From Acidobacteriaceae bacterium (lineage in GTDB: Bacteria; Acidobacteriota; Terriglobia; Terriglobales; Acidobacteriaceae), in NCBI GenBank assembly GCA_003165855.1, contig PMXH01000571.1:1-21531 (forward strand): a stretch of 21,531 nucleotides of DNA, given 5' to 3'. The notes beneath the pieces were generated by a model. The model saw nothing but the letters and a program-made list of their open reading frames with translations, made no database searches and was not told where the DNA came from. The translations under genes and the position numbers were made by a program. This document shows positions 1 through 6,674 of the stretch, one piece after another; the first letter of the stretch is position 1, and every line of letters begins with the position of its first letter.

Positions 1-926
1 CCCAGGATGTTGGTGGAGAACCATCCGTTCAGGCCCAGCATGCGCGCCTTGAAGCCGGGCGCGAGGATTGTCTTCATCAGAGTCTGCCCGGTTTTAAAAT
101 CTTTGCCGCAGATCGGCGCTTCGTTCTTCCGCGAGAGTTCGAGCATCACCGGCAAGTCCACCGTCAGGTTCGGCGCGCCGTTTGCGAACGGCACACCCTC
201 CATCAGCGACGCGTAGGCATAGATCATCGAGGGCGCAATCTTCTCGTCGTTCTCGCGCAGCGCCTTCTCGAACAACTTCACCGACTGGTGGGCCTCGGTC
301 GCCTCGATGTAGGACTCTGTCGATCCGCACCACATGGTGATCAGCCGGCTCGCTCCGCTGGTCTTCTTGAAGTCGCGGATGTCGTCACGTAATTGTTCGG
401 CAAGATCCATTTTCGTCTTGCCCTTCTTTACGTTCGGCCCGTCGATCTTCTTCACGTAGTTGTGATCGAACACCGCCGAGCGTGGCGTTACCGAAGAAAG
501 AAACGGCTTTAACTGGTCGAGCAACCTCTGATCCAGCACTCCCGCATTCGAGCCCGCTTCGTACATGTTGTCTTCAAAGATGTCCCAGCCCGTGAAGACC
601 AGGTCGTCGAGTCCGGCCAACGGCACAAACTCCTTGATCTTCGGCGAACGCCCGTCCGTGCGCTTTCCCAGGCGCACTGTACCCATTTGAGTGAGCGAGC
701 CGATCGGCTTTGCCAGGCCTTTGCGAATGGCCTCCACTCCCGCGACAAACGTGGTCGCCACCGCGCCCATACCCGGGATCATCACGCCCAGCTTCCCTTT
801 TGCGGGCTGGATCGTGCCGTTGTTCTTGGAACCGCTGTGAGCCCTGCCTTCGGACTTCACGTCGTCTTTCACTTCGATGCGCGTTGTCTTCGATGCCGTA
901 CTTGCGGACTTCTTCCGTATCGCCAT
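1..926 (-). CDS. ino1: Inositol-3-phosphate synthase (myo-inositol-1-phosphate synthase family), 3' end cut by window edge
   Basis: NAD-dependent enzyme that isomerises glucose-6-phosphate to inositol-3-phosphate, the first step to inositol lipids and inositol solutes. The 308 visible residues start at an ATG at 926, preceded by a purine-rich GAGGAAG. Residues 1-43 are a basic, low-complexity tail. A Rossmann NAD-binding loop follows (GMGAVATT, residues 52-59). Family-type stretches come next: GSLTQMGTVRLGKR, SMIYAYASLMEGVPFANGAP, GKDFKTGQTLMKT and LGLNGWFSTNIL. These match the prokaryotic branch of the family, and the lysine-rich GKDFKTGQT segment belongs to the catalytic region. The C-terminus runs off the left edge of the window, so neither the stop nor the full length can be seen. 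The family call is firm; the exact isomer product follows from the family. Confidence 0.9.
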   Translation of the reverse strand, partial: MAIRKKSASTASKTTRIEVKDDVKSEGRAHSGSKNNGTIQPAKGKLGVMIPGMGAVATTFVAGVEAIRKGLAKPIGSLTQMGTVRLGKRTDGRSPKIKEFVPLAGLDDLVFTGWDIFEDNMYEAGSNAGVLDQRLLDQLKPFLSSVTPRSAVFDHNYVKKIDGPNVKKGKTKMDLAEQLRDDIRDFKKTSGASRLITMWCGSTESYIEATEAHQSVKLFEKALRENDEKIAPSMIYAYASLMEGVPFANGAPNLTVDLPVMLELSRKNEAPICGKDFKTGQTLMKTILAPGFKARMLGLNGWFSTNIL

Positions 927-1070
927 ATTTTGGCCGCTTCCTCAGTAAGAATCTGTATGGATGTGCAAACCTTGTATGTTCTCGTATCAGGTGGGACTTT
1001 TGCAAATGAGAGCGGCCAAACGCGCAAAAAATCAATTCAACGGGGCAGAGCGAGCATCGGTTGGAAGAGT

Positions 1071-1355
1071 CTACAATCGCCCGCCGAAAAGCATAATCGC
1101 CAGCATCAGCAGCATATAGGCGTACCACAGGTTAGCCCAGTCGAGCCGCTTCGCTGCTTTCCAACTCCCGGTCGCGGCCACGGGCATCAGGACCAACCAA
1201 AATAGTAGGGCAAACGCGACGAACCTCTGGCTCCAGTCAAACCGCTTCCAGTGATCGAAGACCGCGAGGCACACGTTTACCGTGACGACGACGGCGAAAG
1301 ACTTGATCAACCAGAGTGGCATCCCAGAAGCACCCCGCGCATTTACTTGTTCCAT
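1071..1355 (-). CDS. Small membrane protein of unknown function
   Basis: A 94-residue protein with no family I recognise. It is strongly hydrophobic. Apparent membrane segments lie near residues 13-31 (LWLIKSFAVVVTVNVCLAVF), 43-60 (QRFVAFALLFWLVLMPVA) and 74-92 (LWYAYMLLMLAIMLFGG), so it probably crosses the inner membrane two or three times. The ATG at 1355 follows GAGGTGAGG on the minus strand, a usable ribosome-binding site. A second Met 11 codons later is a possible alternative start. It lies upstream of the inositol-phosphate synthase gene in the same direction, with about 140 bases between them, so co-transcription is possible but not shown. Confidence 0.65.
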   Translation of the reverse strand: MEQVNARGASGMPLWLIKSFAVVVTVNVCLAVFDHWKRFDWSQRFVAFALLFWLVLMPVAATGSWKAAKRLDWANLWYAYMLLMLAIMLFGGRL

Positions 1356-1682
1356 CGCACCTCACCTCGTGCGGCATTATAGCCCCATCCTTAACACCAG
1401 CGGCCTTTGATCGGCGTGACGCTACTGCGGTCACGGCACAGTCGCGAATGACTCCCATAAATATTTTGCGTTGGACTCTAGCGCGAACATCCTTCATAGT
1501 GGAATCACTTCGCAAACCAGCTCTGCAGCCGGTCCCGCGAAGCTGATGTTTGCATGCCAGCCTTGCTGCGGCATTGCAATTCTCCTGACCCTGTTGTTCT
1601 CCACTCAATCTGAGTCCACGCCATTCGGCCTTGCGCCGGTAGTGTGCCTCTTCAGACTAGGAAAAAAGAACAGGAGATTCCA
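1356..1682. other. Intergenic region between two divergent genes, 327 bp
   Basis: No convincing gene is seen here. It must hold the promoters of the small membrane protein (leftward) and the secreted protein (rightward). The best rightward candidate is TTGGAC at 1471-1476 followed 18 bases later by CATAGT at 1495-1500, which is weak. AGGAG at about 1672 is the ribosome-binding site of the rightward gene. Confidence 0.3.
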
Positions 1683-2111
1683 ATGAAATCGATTCGCAAG
1701 TTCGCCTACGCCGCTGCCTTAACCTTGAGTGCCTTGAACTTCGCGCCCAGCCTGGCTTCCGCCCAGGAAGCTGCCGGAACTTTCACGTTGGGCCACGAAG
1801 TACACTGGCAGAACGCCGTTGTGCCGGCGGGAAAGTACCGTTTCACCATCGGATCGAACGGCACTGCGGAAATGCTGACGCTGCGGAAGCTCAGCGGCAG
1901 TGAAACCCGTTTCATGCTGCTGGTGAACAACGAGGAAGCCTCCGGGCCGTCGGAACTCAGCCAGCTCGTCGTGGTTTCCCGATCAAGCGGAAACTTCGTC
2001 AGCACGATGCAGCTTCCCGAGTTCGGAATGACGCTGCATTTTGCAGTGCCCGCTGAAACTCGTGAAGTGGCGCAAACCGTCGCAACCACGACCGCTTCCG
2101 CCGCTCGCTAG
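1683..2111 (+). CDS. Small secreted protein of unknown function
   Basis: A 142-residue exported protein. The start at 1683 has AGGAG eight bases upstream and opens a standard signal peptide: basic MKSIRK, hydrophobic FAYAAALTLSALNFAPSLA, and a likely cleavage after ASA (about residue 24). The frame extends upstream to 1644, but that part is not signal-like and lacks the ribosome site. The mature part has a beta-rich pattern (GTFTLGHEVHWQNAVVPAGKYRFTI) that resembles a small secreted family I associate with acidobacterial genomes. That assignment is from memory. No catalytic motif is visible. The gene is monocistronic, with a strong hairpin just downstream at 2129-2159. Confidence 0.8.
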   Translation: MKSIRKFAYAAALTLSALNFAPSLASAQEAAGTFTLGHEVHWQNAVVPAGKYRFTIGSNGTAEMLTLRKLSGSETRFMLLVNNEEASGPSELSQLVVVSRSSGNFVSTMQLPEFGMTLHFAVPAETREVAQTVATTTASAAR

Positions 2112-2128
2112 TTGATCCCTGCCCAAAT

Positions 2129-2159
2129 CCCGAGGGCAGATCCCCTTTCTGTCCTCGGG
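2129..2159 (+). terminator. Hairpin, probable terminator of the secreted-protein gene
   Basis: Twelve-base arms CCCGAGGGCAGA (2129-2140) and TCTGTCCTCGGG (2148-2159) pair fully with one G-U, around a 7-base loop. It lies 18 bases after the stop codon. The downstream tract is only moderately T-rich (CCTTCCTTGCGTTGTTTG), so intrinsic termination is likely but not certain. Confidence 0.6.
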
Positions 2160-2300
2160 CCTTCCTTGCGTTGTTTGAATTCCCCCCGGTGCGCGAGGGA
2201 TCGCTTCCTGACTTCGCCCCAGAAACCGCTCTGTGATCGAAATGAAGGCCCAGGATGTGACAAAAAACATCACCCCCTGGAGCAGGGAGGGTTGGTTTCC

Positions 2301-3026
2301 TTAGGTGGGCTTCGGTGAGCTGACGTTGCCCTTTACTTCCTCACTCAGCACAATGGCTTCGGCAATCTCCCTCATCGCCTTGCGCTTCTGCCGGCTCTGC
2401 CGTTGCAACGTCAGGTAGGCTTGTTCCTCGCTCAATCCAAGATCGCGCTGCAGGATTCCTTTGGCGCGCTCCACCACTTTGCGGGTTTGCAGTTGCTCCC
2501 ACAAAGTGGAGTTGGCACCTTCCAGCCGTGCCATCTCAATCTCCGCGCCGACCAGAAATCCGATCGTCGCAATCGTCTGAACTTGCCGCCGGGTGTAGGT
2601 GTGCGGCAGCCGATGCTGCACGTTGATCACCCCCATCACGCGCCCCCTGCACATCAAGGGCACCGACAGGAAGGCTTCATAGGTGTCTTCCGGAAGCTCG
2701 TGGAAAAACTGGAACCGCGGATCGAGCGCCGCCTTTTCGGTAACCGCCACCGGCTCCTGGTGTTCCGCCACCCATCCCGTAATGCCCTGTCCCAGTCGCA
2801 CCTTCAGGCGATCGACAACTTCTGGATGCGGATTCTTCGAAGCCCGCAGAACCAGATCTTCGCCCTCCAGCACATAAATAAGACAGGAATCGCACTTCAC
2901 CAGTGCAGAAGCAAAATCGACTACACGAGTCAGTACTCCGTGGAAACCGTCCGCGGTCGCCAACCGAACGCCAATCTCGTGCAGCACATCAACATGTGAG
3001 TCCTCTACTGATATGAATGGGTCCAT
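2301..3026 (-). CDS. GAF-ANTAR domain regulator (predicted RNA-binding antiterminator)
   Basis: A 241-residue cytoplasmic regulator. Residues about 15-165 form a GAF sensory domain (LHEIGVRLATADGF, VRLGQGITGWVAEHQEPVAV, AFLSVPLMCRGRVMGVINVQ). Residues about 178-235 form an ANTAR domain: LWEQLQTRKVVERAKGILQ, then the LSEEQAYLTLQRQSRQKR helix. ANTAR domains bind paired hexaloop RNA hairpins and prevent transcription termination, so this protein probably links a small-molecule or redox signal in the GAF domain to antitermination. It has no receiver domain and no adjacent kinase. The ATG at 3026 lacks a clear Shine-Dalgarno sequence, so the start is somewhat uncertain. The gene is divergent from the truncated SDR gene, with 170 bases between them. 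No dual-hexaloop target was recognised nearby. Confidence 0.88.
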   Translation of the reverse strand: MDPFISVEDSHVDVLHEIGVRLATADGFHGVLTRVVDFASALVKCDSCLIYVLEGEDLVLRASKNPHPEVVDRLKVRLGQGITGWVAEHQEPVAVTEKAALDPRFQFFHELPEDTYEAFLSVPLMCRGRVMGVINVQHRLPHTYTRRQVQTIATIGFLVGAEIEMARLEGANSTLWEQLQTRKVVERAKGILQRDLGLSEEQAYLTLQRQSRQKRKAMREIAEAIVLSEEVKGNVSSPKPT

Positions 3027-3196
3027 GAATAAGATTATCGGCTCTTTTCATGCTCTGTCTAACTCCAAATTTCAATGATTGCCATGAACGATTTGCCGCG
3101 TAATTGTTACCGTCCTTTAACATCCTTTGCGGCAGCGACGCATCGCCTCGTCGCGATTCCCATATCTGTGCTAAAACTTTTGCGGAGTCACTCTCC

Positions 3197-3595
3197 ATGT
3201 CCGATAAGGTCGCACTCATCACCGGGTCCTCCAGCGGCTTCGGATTGCTTACATCGATCGAACTGGCCAAGGCCGGCTTTCGTGTCGTCGCCACCATGCG
3301 TGATCTGAAACGCCGTGACCGCCTCGATCAAGCCGCAACTGCGGCGGGGATCGCCGCCCAACTCGAAGTCCGTGCGCTCGACGTAACCAACTTCGACGCG
3401 CTCCCCGCCTTCGTTGACTCGGTAGTTCGCGACCACGGCCGCCTCGATGTCCTTATCGCATCAATCGCGCAAGACCCCAACCCAAAGCTCCGCTACCTGG
3501 TCGGCCGCGACGCCAAGATTCAGCTCGCCCTGAAGCGCATCCTACCGTGGAAGTGGCACGAGAAGTTGGTGGCCAACTTCCTGAAGATCGATTGA
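3197..3595 (+). CDS. Internally deleted short-chain dehydrogenase/reductase, probable pseudogene
   Basis: A 132-residue frame joining the two ends of an SDR enzyme. Residues 1-95 are a normal SDR start: the NAD(P) loop TGSSSGFG, then ATMRDLKRRDRLD, then LDVTNFDALPAFVDSVVRDHGRLDVLI. The sequence then jumps to PNPKLRYLVGRDAKIQLALK and PWKWHEKLVANFLKID, which are typical of SDR C-terminal tails. Classical SDRs are about 250-290 residues. Missing here are the NNAG segment and the whole Ser...YxxxK active site, so catalysis is not expected. The frame stays open across the join, which suggests a recent in-frame deletion of roughly 150 codons. The start at 3197 has GGAG 9 bases upstream. The same frame could begin at 3104, but that part is not SDR-like. 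Confidence 0.75.
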   Translation: MSDKVALITGSSSGFGLLTSIELAKAGFRVVATMRDLKRRDRLDQAATAAGIAAQLEVRALDVTNFDALPAFVDSVVRDHGRLDVLIASIAQDPNPKLRYLVGRDAKIQLALKRILPWKWHEKLVANFLKID

Positions 3596-3600
3596 ACAAG

Positions 3601-3694
3601 ATTGAGTGATTGAGTCAATGAGCCAATTTGCGTAGCGCGCTGCCGCAGGATATGTTTTCAATGACTCAATGGCTCAATCTCTCAATGACCCAAT
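3601..3694. repeat. Inverted array of 8-bp words (ATTGAGYC type) forming a long hairpin
   Basis: Right after the SDR stop, three to four 8-base units run head to tail on the plus strand (ATTGAGTG, ATTGAGTC, AATGAGCC, from 3601). After a 27-30-base spacer, five units of the same word run on the opposite strand (3655-3694: TTTTCAAT, GACTCAAT, GGCTCAAT, CTCTCAAT, GACCCAAT). The arms can pair over most of 3600-3627 with 3671-3695. It lies between two convergent genes, so it may end transcription from both sides. Confidence 0.7.
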
Positions 3695-3714
3695 CCTGTC
3701 CGCGACTCATTTTC

Positions 3715-4170
3715 CTACTTCATCTCCAGGTCCACCGTCTTCACCGGCAAATCCCAATGTCCGTCCAAAATCTCGAACCGCCGCTGCTCTTCGCGCTGGA
3801 AAGTTTCCTGATCCGGATACATCTGCTTCTGCAGCGCCGCTTCATCGAACGGTTCATTGGCCACGGTCGCATTCTTGAAGACGATAGTCACGCGGAAATC
3901 CCAGCGCCCGTCTTCCGTGGTGTGATAGCGCGGTTGATCCATCCAGACCTTCGCAATCCGCCCCATCTCCGCTTCCTTCTTGAGCACGGGGTAGTGATTC
4001 TTCTTGAATAGTTTGAGAAACTCATCCGCATGCCCCCACTTGGCTTTGTAGTAATACTCAACCACGAAGGGCTTATCGGAAGTCGCGGGTGCGGATTGGG
4101 CGTAGGAAAAGTTGAGCAGCGTGATGGTGAAGAAAAGAAGCAATGCGAGAACACGGGACATTCGAATCAC
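3715..4170 (-). CDS. Secreted protein of unknown function
   Basis: A 151-residue protein with a signal peptide (MIRMSRVLALLLFFTITLLNFSYAQS, likely cut after YAQ or AQS). The mature part is charged and rich in aromatic residues (VEYYYKAKWGHADEFLKLFKKNHYP, then KVWMDQPRYHTTEDGRWDFRVTIVF). That pattern suggests a small ferredoxin-like alpha/beta fold of the dimeric barrel type, but this is only a guess and no catalytic motif is seen. I prefer the GTG start at 4170 because GAGGAGG sits five bases upstream. The ATG at 4161 would be too far from that site. The gene is convergent with the truncated SDR across the 8-bp-word array. Confidence 0.75.
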   Translation of the reverse strand: MIRMSRVLALLLFFTITLLNFSYAQSAPATSDKPFVVEYYYKAKWGHADEFLKLFKKNHYPVLKKEAEMGRIAKVWMDQPRYHTTEDGRWDFRVTIVFKNATVANEPFDEAALQKQMYPDQETFQREEQRRFEILDGHWDLPVKTVDLEMK

Positions 4171-4217
4171 GGGGCCCTCCTCGTAAATGTCAGCTAGTAC
4201 ACTAACAAAAATATCGT

Positions 4218-4241
4218 AGAGACGTCGCTTGCGACGTCTCT
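4218..4241. repeat. Perfect 11-bp inverted repeat with 2-base loop (REP-like)
   Basis: AGAGACGTCGC (4218-4228) and GCGACGTCTCT (4231-4241) are exact reverse complements separated by TT. The hairpin lies between two divergent genes, 49 bases upstream of the 3715-4170 gene and 37 bases before the NTF2-like gene. It looks like a dispersed intergenic palindrome or an operator. No T-tract follows, so it is not an obvious terminator. Confidence 0.6.
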
Positions 4242-4278
4242 GCCGGCGGCGTCCGAACGATGGCTAAGAGGAAACGCA

Positions 4279-4662
4279 TTGGAAGGCGACAAGCAACAAA
4301 TCCTGAAGCTGTTCGAAGACGGCGACCGCGCCCTGATCGCCGCCGACATCGCCGAACTCTCGCGCATCTTCGCCGACGACTACATGCAATACGATGAATT
4401 CGGCGAGTCCCGAACCAAACAGGATGTGATCACCAATCTAAAGACCGCCGCAACCCGCTACCTCTCGATGACGTCTACGGGCCGCGGCATTCGCCTGCTC
4501 AGCGACGAACTGGCCATCGTTCATGGATCAGAAGAAGATGACGTCGAGCAAGATGGACAACGATTCCCGGTTCGCTATATCTACATGGACGTGGTGGTGA
4601 AGCGCGATGGCAGGTGGCAGATTGTGGGATCACAGCTGGCACGGGGAGCCGGAGACAAGTAA
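4279..4662 (+). CDS. NTF2-like / SnoaL-like (DUF4440-type) protein
   Basis: A 127-residue cytoplasmic protein with the small cone-shaped NTF2 fold pattern: an N-terminal helix pair (QQILKLFEDGDRALIAADI), LSRIFADDYMQYDEFGESRTKQDVI, then strands ending in YIYMDVVVKRDGRWQIVGSQ. This family includes isomerase-like, steroid-binding and stress proteins, and nothing here identifies a substrate. No ATG fits the frame. The TTG at 4279 has AGAGGAAA a few bases upstream and is the likely start. An ATG at 4260 is in another frame. The gene stands alone and converges on the DedA gene, whose stop lies 13 bases away. Confidence 0.8.
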   Translation: MEGDKQQILKLFEDGDRALIAADIAELSRIFADDYMQYDEFGESRTKQDVITNLKTAATRYLSMTSTGRGIRLLSDELAIVHGSEEDDVEQDGQRFPVRYIYMDVVVKRDGRWQIVGSQLARGAGDK

Positions 4663-4675
4663 CGCGCTAGCGTCA

Positions 4676-5317
4676 CTAACGGGTGGCCGCTGATGCCTGG
4701 CGGCTAATCCTATTCTGCCAGTGAGTCCAGACAAAATAGGCCGCTCCTGCCACCACCACGACTCCAATCACCGCATCGAACTTATGGAAGTATTTTCCCA
4801 GCTCGCGCCAGTTCTCGCCCAGCTTCATGCCGAGATAGGCCAGGCCCAGGCACCACGGCCACGACCCTAGAAACGTGTACAAATGAAACCGTCCCCGCGG
4901 CATGCGCGCCACTCCCGCCGGCAGCGCGATGAAGGTGCGAATCACCGGCAGCAGACGCCCGATGAACACCGCCAGATATCCCCAGCGCGCGAAGAAGCGG
5001 TCGGCCCAGTCGAGTTCCCGCCGCCCCATCAGAATCCAGCGCCCATAGCGCTCCACCAGAGGACGCCCACCGTAACACCCGATCTCGTATGCCACCAACG
5101 AGCCAAGATTGCATCCAAGCGCACCCGCCGTCGCTACCCATAGCAGCTTGAATGTGCCCTGGAAGACCAGATAGCCGGCAAACGGCATAATCAATTCCGA
5201 GGGCAACGGGATGCACGCCGACTCAATCGCCATCAGCAGCACGATGCCGCCGTAACCGGTCGCGGCGATTACGGAATTGATGAACACGAAGATGACAGCC
5301 AGAAGTTTTTCAGTCAT
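4676..5317 (-). CDS. DedA family membrane protein (SNARE-associated/VTT domain)
   Basis: A 213-residue inner-membrane protein of the DedA/VTT family, whose members act in lipid flipping and envelope homeostasis. The family signatures are present: ESACIPLPSELIMPFAGYLV (the E...P.P.E motif) and FIGRLLPVIRTFIALPAGVARM (the F.GR..P..R motif), followed by F..W and a C-terminal membrane helix (VIGVVVVAGAAYFVWTHW). Four to five hydrophobic segments are visible. The ATG at 5317 (MTEKLLAV) gives the usual family length. The frame also continues to a TTG at 5362, but those codons lie in a repeat and add no recognisable sequence. No clear ribosome-binding site precedes either start. Confidence 0.88.
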   Translation of the reverse strand: MTEKLLAVIFVFINSVIAATGYGGIVLLMAIESACIPLPSELIMPFAGYLVFQGTFKLLWVATAGALGCNLGSLVAYEIGCYGGRPLVERYGRWILMGRRELDWADRFFARWGYLAVFIGRLLPVIRTFIALPAGVARMPRGRFHLYTFLGSWPWCLGLAYLGMKLGENWRELGKYFHKFDAVIGVVVVAGAAYFVWTHWQNRISRQASAATR

Positions 5318-5326
5318 TGGGAGAAG

Positions 5327-5390
5327 CAGTTGCCAGTACCCAGTGAAAACTTTTCGGACCAAACACTTTGGTACTAGGTACTGGGCACTG
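5327..5390. repeat. Inverted array of 7-bp words (CAGTACC type)
   Basis: Three heptamers run on the plus strand (CAGTTGC, CAGTACC, CAGTGAA, 5327-5347). After 22 bases, three heptamers of the same word run on the opposite strand (GGTACTA, GGTACTG, GGCACTG, 5370-5390). The arms pair at most positions. This is the same design as the 8-bp-word array at 3601-3694, built from a different word. It lies immediately upstream of the DedA start, so it would sit in the 5' region of that transcript. Confidence 0.65.
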
Positions 5391-5429
5391 AACTCAAGTG
5401 TATCGGAAATTTGCGAGGGAAAGGCCGCG

Positions 5430-5654
5430 CTAGAACGAGCCGTCCTGGGTAAAGGTGTAGCCGGGCAGCGCCGCGCCTTGCGGGGTCTTGGTTATCTTGA
5501 TGCGCACGGTTGGCGCGTCAGGAGCGGTAATGCCAGCCGGCCGCAGCATGGCGTATTGTGCAAACACTTCGTGATAGACCTTGGTGACCAAATAGTCCTG
5601 GCCATCGGCATCGCTGCGCCAGACTTGCCCGAGTTGGATGGAACTTACGGCCAC
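5430..5654 (-). CDS. Conserved-looking short hypothetical protein
   Basis: A 74-residue protein if started at the GTG at 5654, which follows AGGAAGC at good spacing. The frame could extend to a TTG at 5687, which has no ribosome site. The sequence is balanced and globular-looking (SSIQLGQVWRSDADGQDYLV, TKVYHEVFAQYAMLRPAG, TVRIKITKTPQGAALPGYTF), with no signal peptide or membrane segment. I do not recognise the family. It could be a small beta-barrel. A second long frame on the same strand (5518-5715) is arginine-rich and lacks such a pattern. The gene is transcribed toward DedA, but the heptamer array and a 112-base gap separate them. Confidence 0.55.
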   Translation of the reverse strand: MAVSSIQLGQVWRSDADGQDYLVTKVYHEVFAQYAMLRPAGITAPDAPTVRIKITKTPQGAALPGYTFTQDGSF

Positions 5655-5758
5655 GATAGCTTCCTGAATGCTGAGAGATTGTCTCAAGACTACCGGGGTG
5701 CATGGTGCGAGTCAATTCCCCGCGTGGTTACCGAGGTCTCTGTTAAGATGTTGCCCTC

Positions 5759-6658
5759 ATGCCTCGCGGACGCACGCCCCGCCAGCCCGCCCGCACCGGC
5801 CGTCAAGACCGTGTGGCACGGGCGCCCCTGTCCACGAAGCCAGCGCCCCAAAAGTCGCGCGGAAGCAAAGATACTCGAATAACCAAAGATGCCCGTGTGG
5901 GGACGGGCGCTCCCGCGCGTCCCCGGGGCGAAGCCCCGGCGGCAGCGCCCAACAGTCGAAAGGCCAGCACAACTTCCGCCTATAATCCCCTGGCCCCAGA
6001 GCGCATCTCCGAAATCCTGAAACGCCTCGACCAGCTCTATCCTGAAGTCACCTGTGCACTCACTCATGCCAGCGCGTGGGAACTCCTGGTAGCGACCATC
6101 CTTTCCGCACAATCGACCGATGTGAACGTGAACCGCGTCACGCCCGAACTGTTCCGCAAATATCCGACCGTCCAGGCTTTCGCCGCTCTCACCCCTGAGC
6201 AGCTTCAACCGGACGTCCGCTCCACCGGCTTCTTCCGCAATAAATCCAAATCTGTCGTGGGAGCCGCGAAGAAGATCGTCGCCGACTTCGGCGGCCAGGT
6301 TCCCGACGACATGGATAGGCTGCTCACCCTCCCCGGTGTGGCGCGCAAAACCGCGAACGTTGTGCTGGGCACCTGGTTCAAGAAACCTGAAGGAGTAGTC
6401 GTTGACACCCACGTGCACCGGATCTCGCGCCGCCTCGAACTCACGACGAACGACGACCCGCAGAAAATCGAACAGGACCTGATGCGGATCATCCCGCGCG
6501 ACAAGTGGATTCTCTTTTCTCACCAGATTATCTGGCACGGACGCAAACTCTGCATCGCGCGCAAGCCCAAGTGCGTCGATTGCCCCCTGGAAAATCTCTG
6601 CCACGCCGCCGACAAAACCTGGAGCACGGTGGACATGCACGAGAACGCGAAAGCATAA
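5759..6658 (+). CDS. nth: Endonuclease III (DNA glycosylase/AP lyase) with long repeat-derived N-terminal extension
   Basis: Base-excision repair enzyme that removes oxidised pyrimidines and cuts the abasic site. The catalytic part starts near residue 80 (PERISEILKRLDQLYP) and covers the usual family length. The helix-hairpin-helix LPGVARKTANVVLG contains the Schiff-base lysine K197. The catalytic Asp is D216 in VVDTHVHR. The [4Fe-4S] cysteines C265, C272, C275 and C281 follow the C-x6-C-x2-C-x5-C pattern. Residues 1-79 are Arg/Pro/Ala/Lys-rich with no fold pattern, and their DNA is full of GC-rich hairpins and a repeated 18-base word (see the repeat at 5809-5939). No in-frame ATG, GTG or TTG lies close to residue 80, so translation must start at the ATG at 5759 or at a GTG at 5813 or 5897. 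No strong ribosome site precedes any of these. Confidence 0.93.
   Translation: MPRGRTPRQPARTGRQDRVARAPLSTKPAPQKSRGSKDTRITKDARVGTGAPARPRGEAPAAAPNSRKASTTSAYNPLAPERISEILKRLDQLYPEVTCALTHASAWELLVATILSAQSTDVNVNRVTPELFRKYPTVQAFAALTPEQLQPDVRSTGFFRNKSKSVVGAAKKIVADFGGQVPDDMDRLLTLPGVARKTANVVLGTWFKKPEGVVVDTHVHRISRRLELTTNDDPQKIEQDLMRIIPRDKWILFSHQIIWHGRKLCIARKPKCVDCPLENLCHAADKTWSTVDMHENAKA
5809..5939. repeat. GC-rich hairpin/direct-repeat tract inside the 5' part of nth
   Basis: Two near-identical words lie 84 bases apart: GTGTGGCACGGGCGCCCC (5811-5828) and GTGTGGGGACGGGCGCTCC (5895-5913). Several hairpins overlap them: CCGTG-TGG-CACGG (5809-5821), GGGGACG...CGTCCCC (5899-5924), and CCGGGGC-GAA-GCCCCGG (5923-5939), which has a perfect 7-bp stem. 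This resembles an intergenic repeat rather than protein-coding DNA, yet it is translated in frame with nth. Confidence 0.6.
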
Positions 6659-6674
6659 GGCTTTTGGGCCTCTC

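Noticed and set aside
687..1205. 172-codon plus-strand frame over the inositol-phosphate synthase start
   Set aside because: It is opposite a clear coding sequence, has no domain pattern and has a biased composition typical of shadow frames.
3135..3154. Small hairpin GCGACG...CGTCGC upstream of the SDR gene
   Set aside because: A 6-bp stem with an 8-base loop is common by chance in GC-rich DNA, and there is no T-tract or repeat partner.
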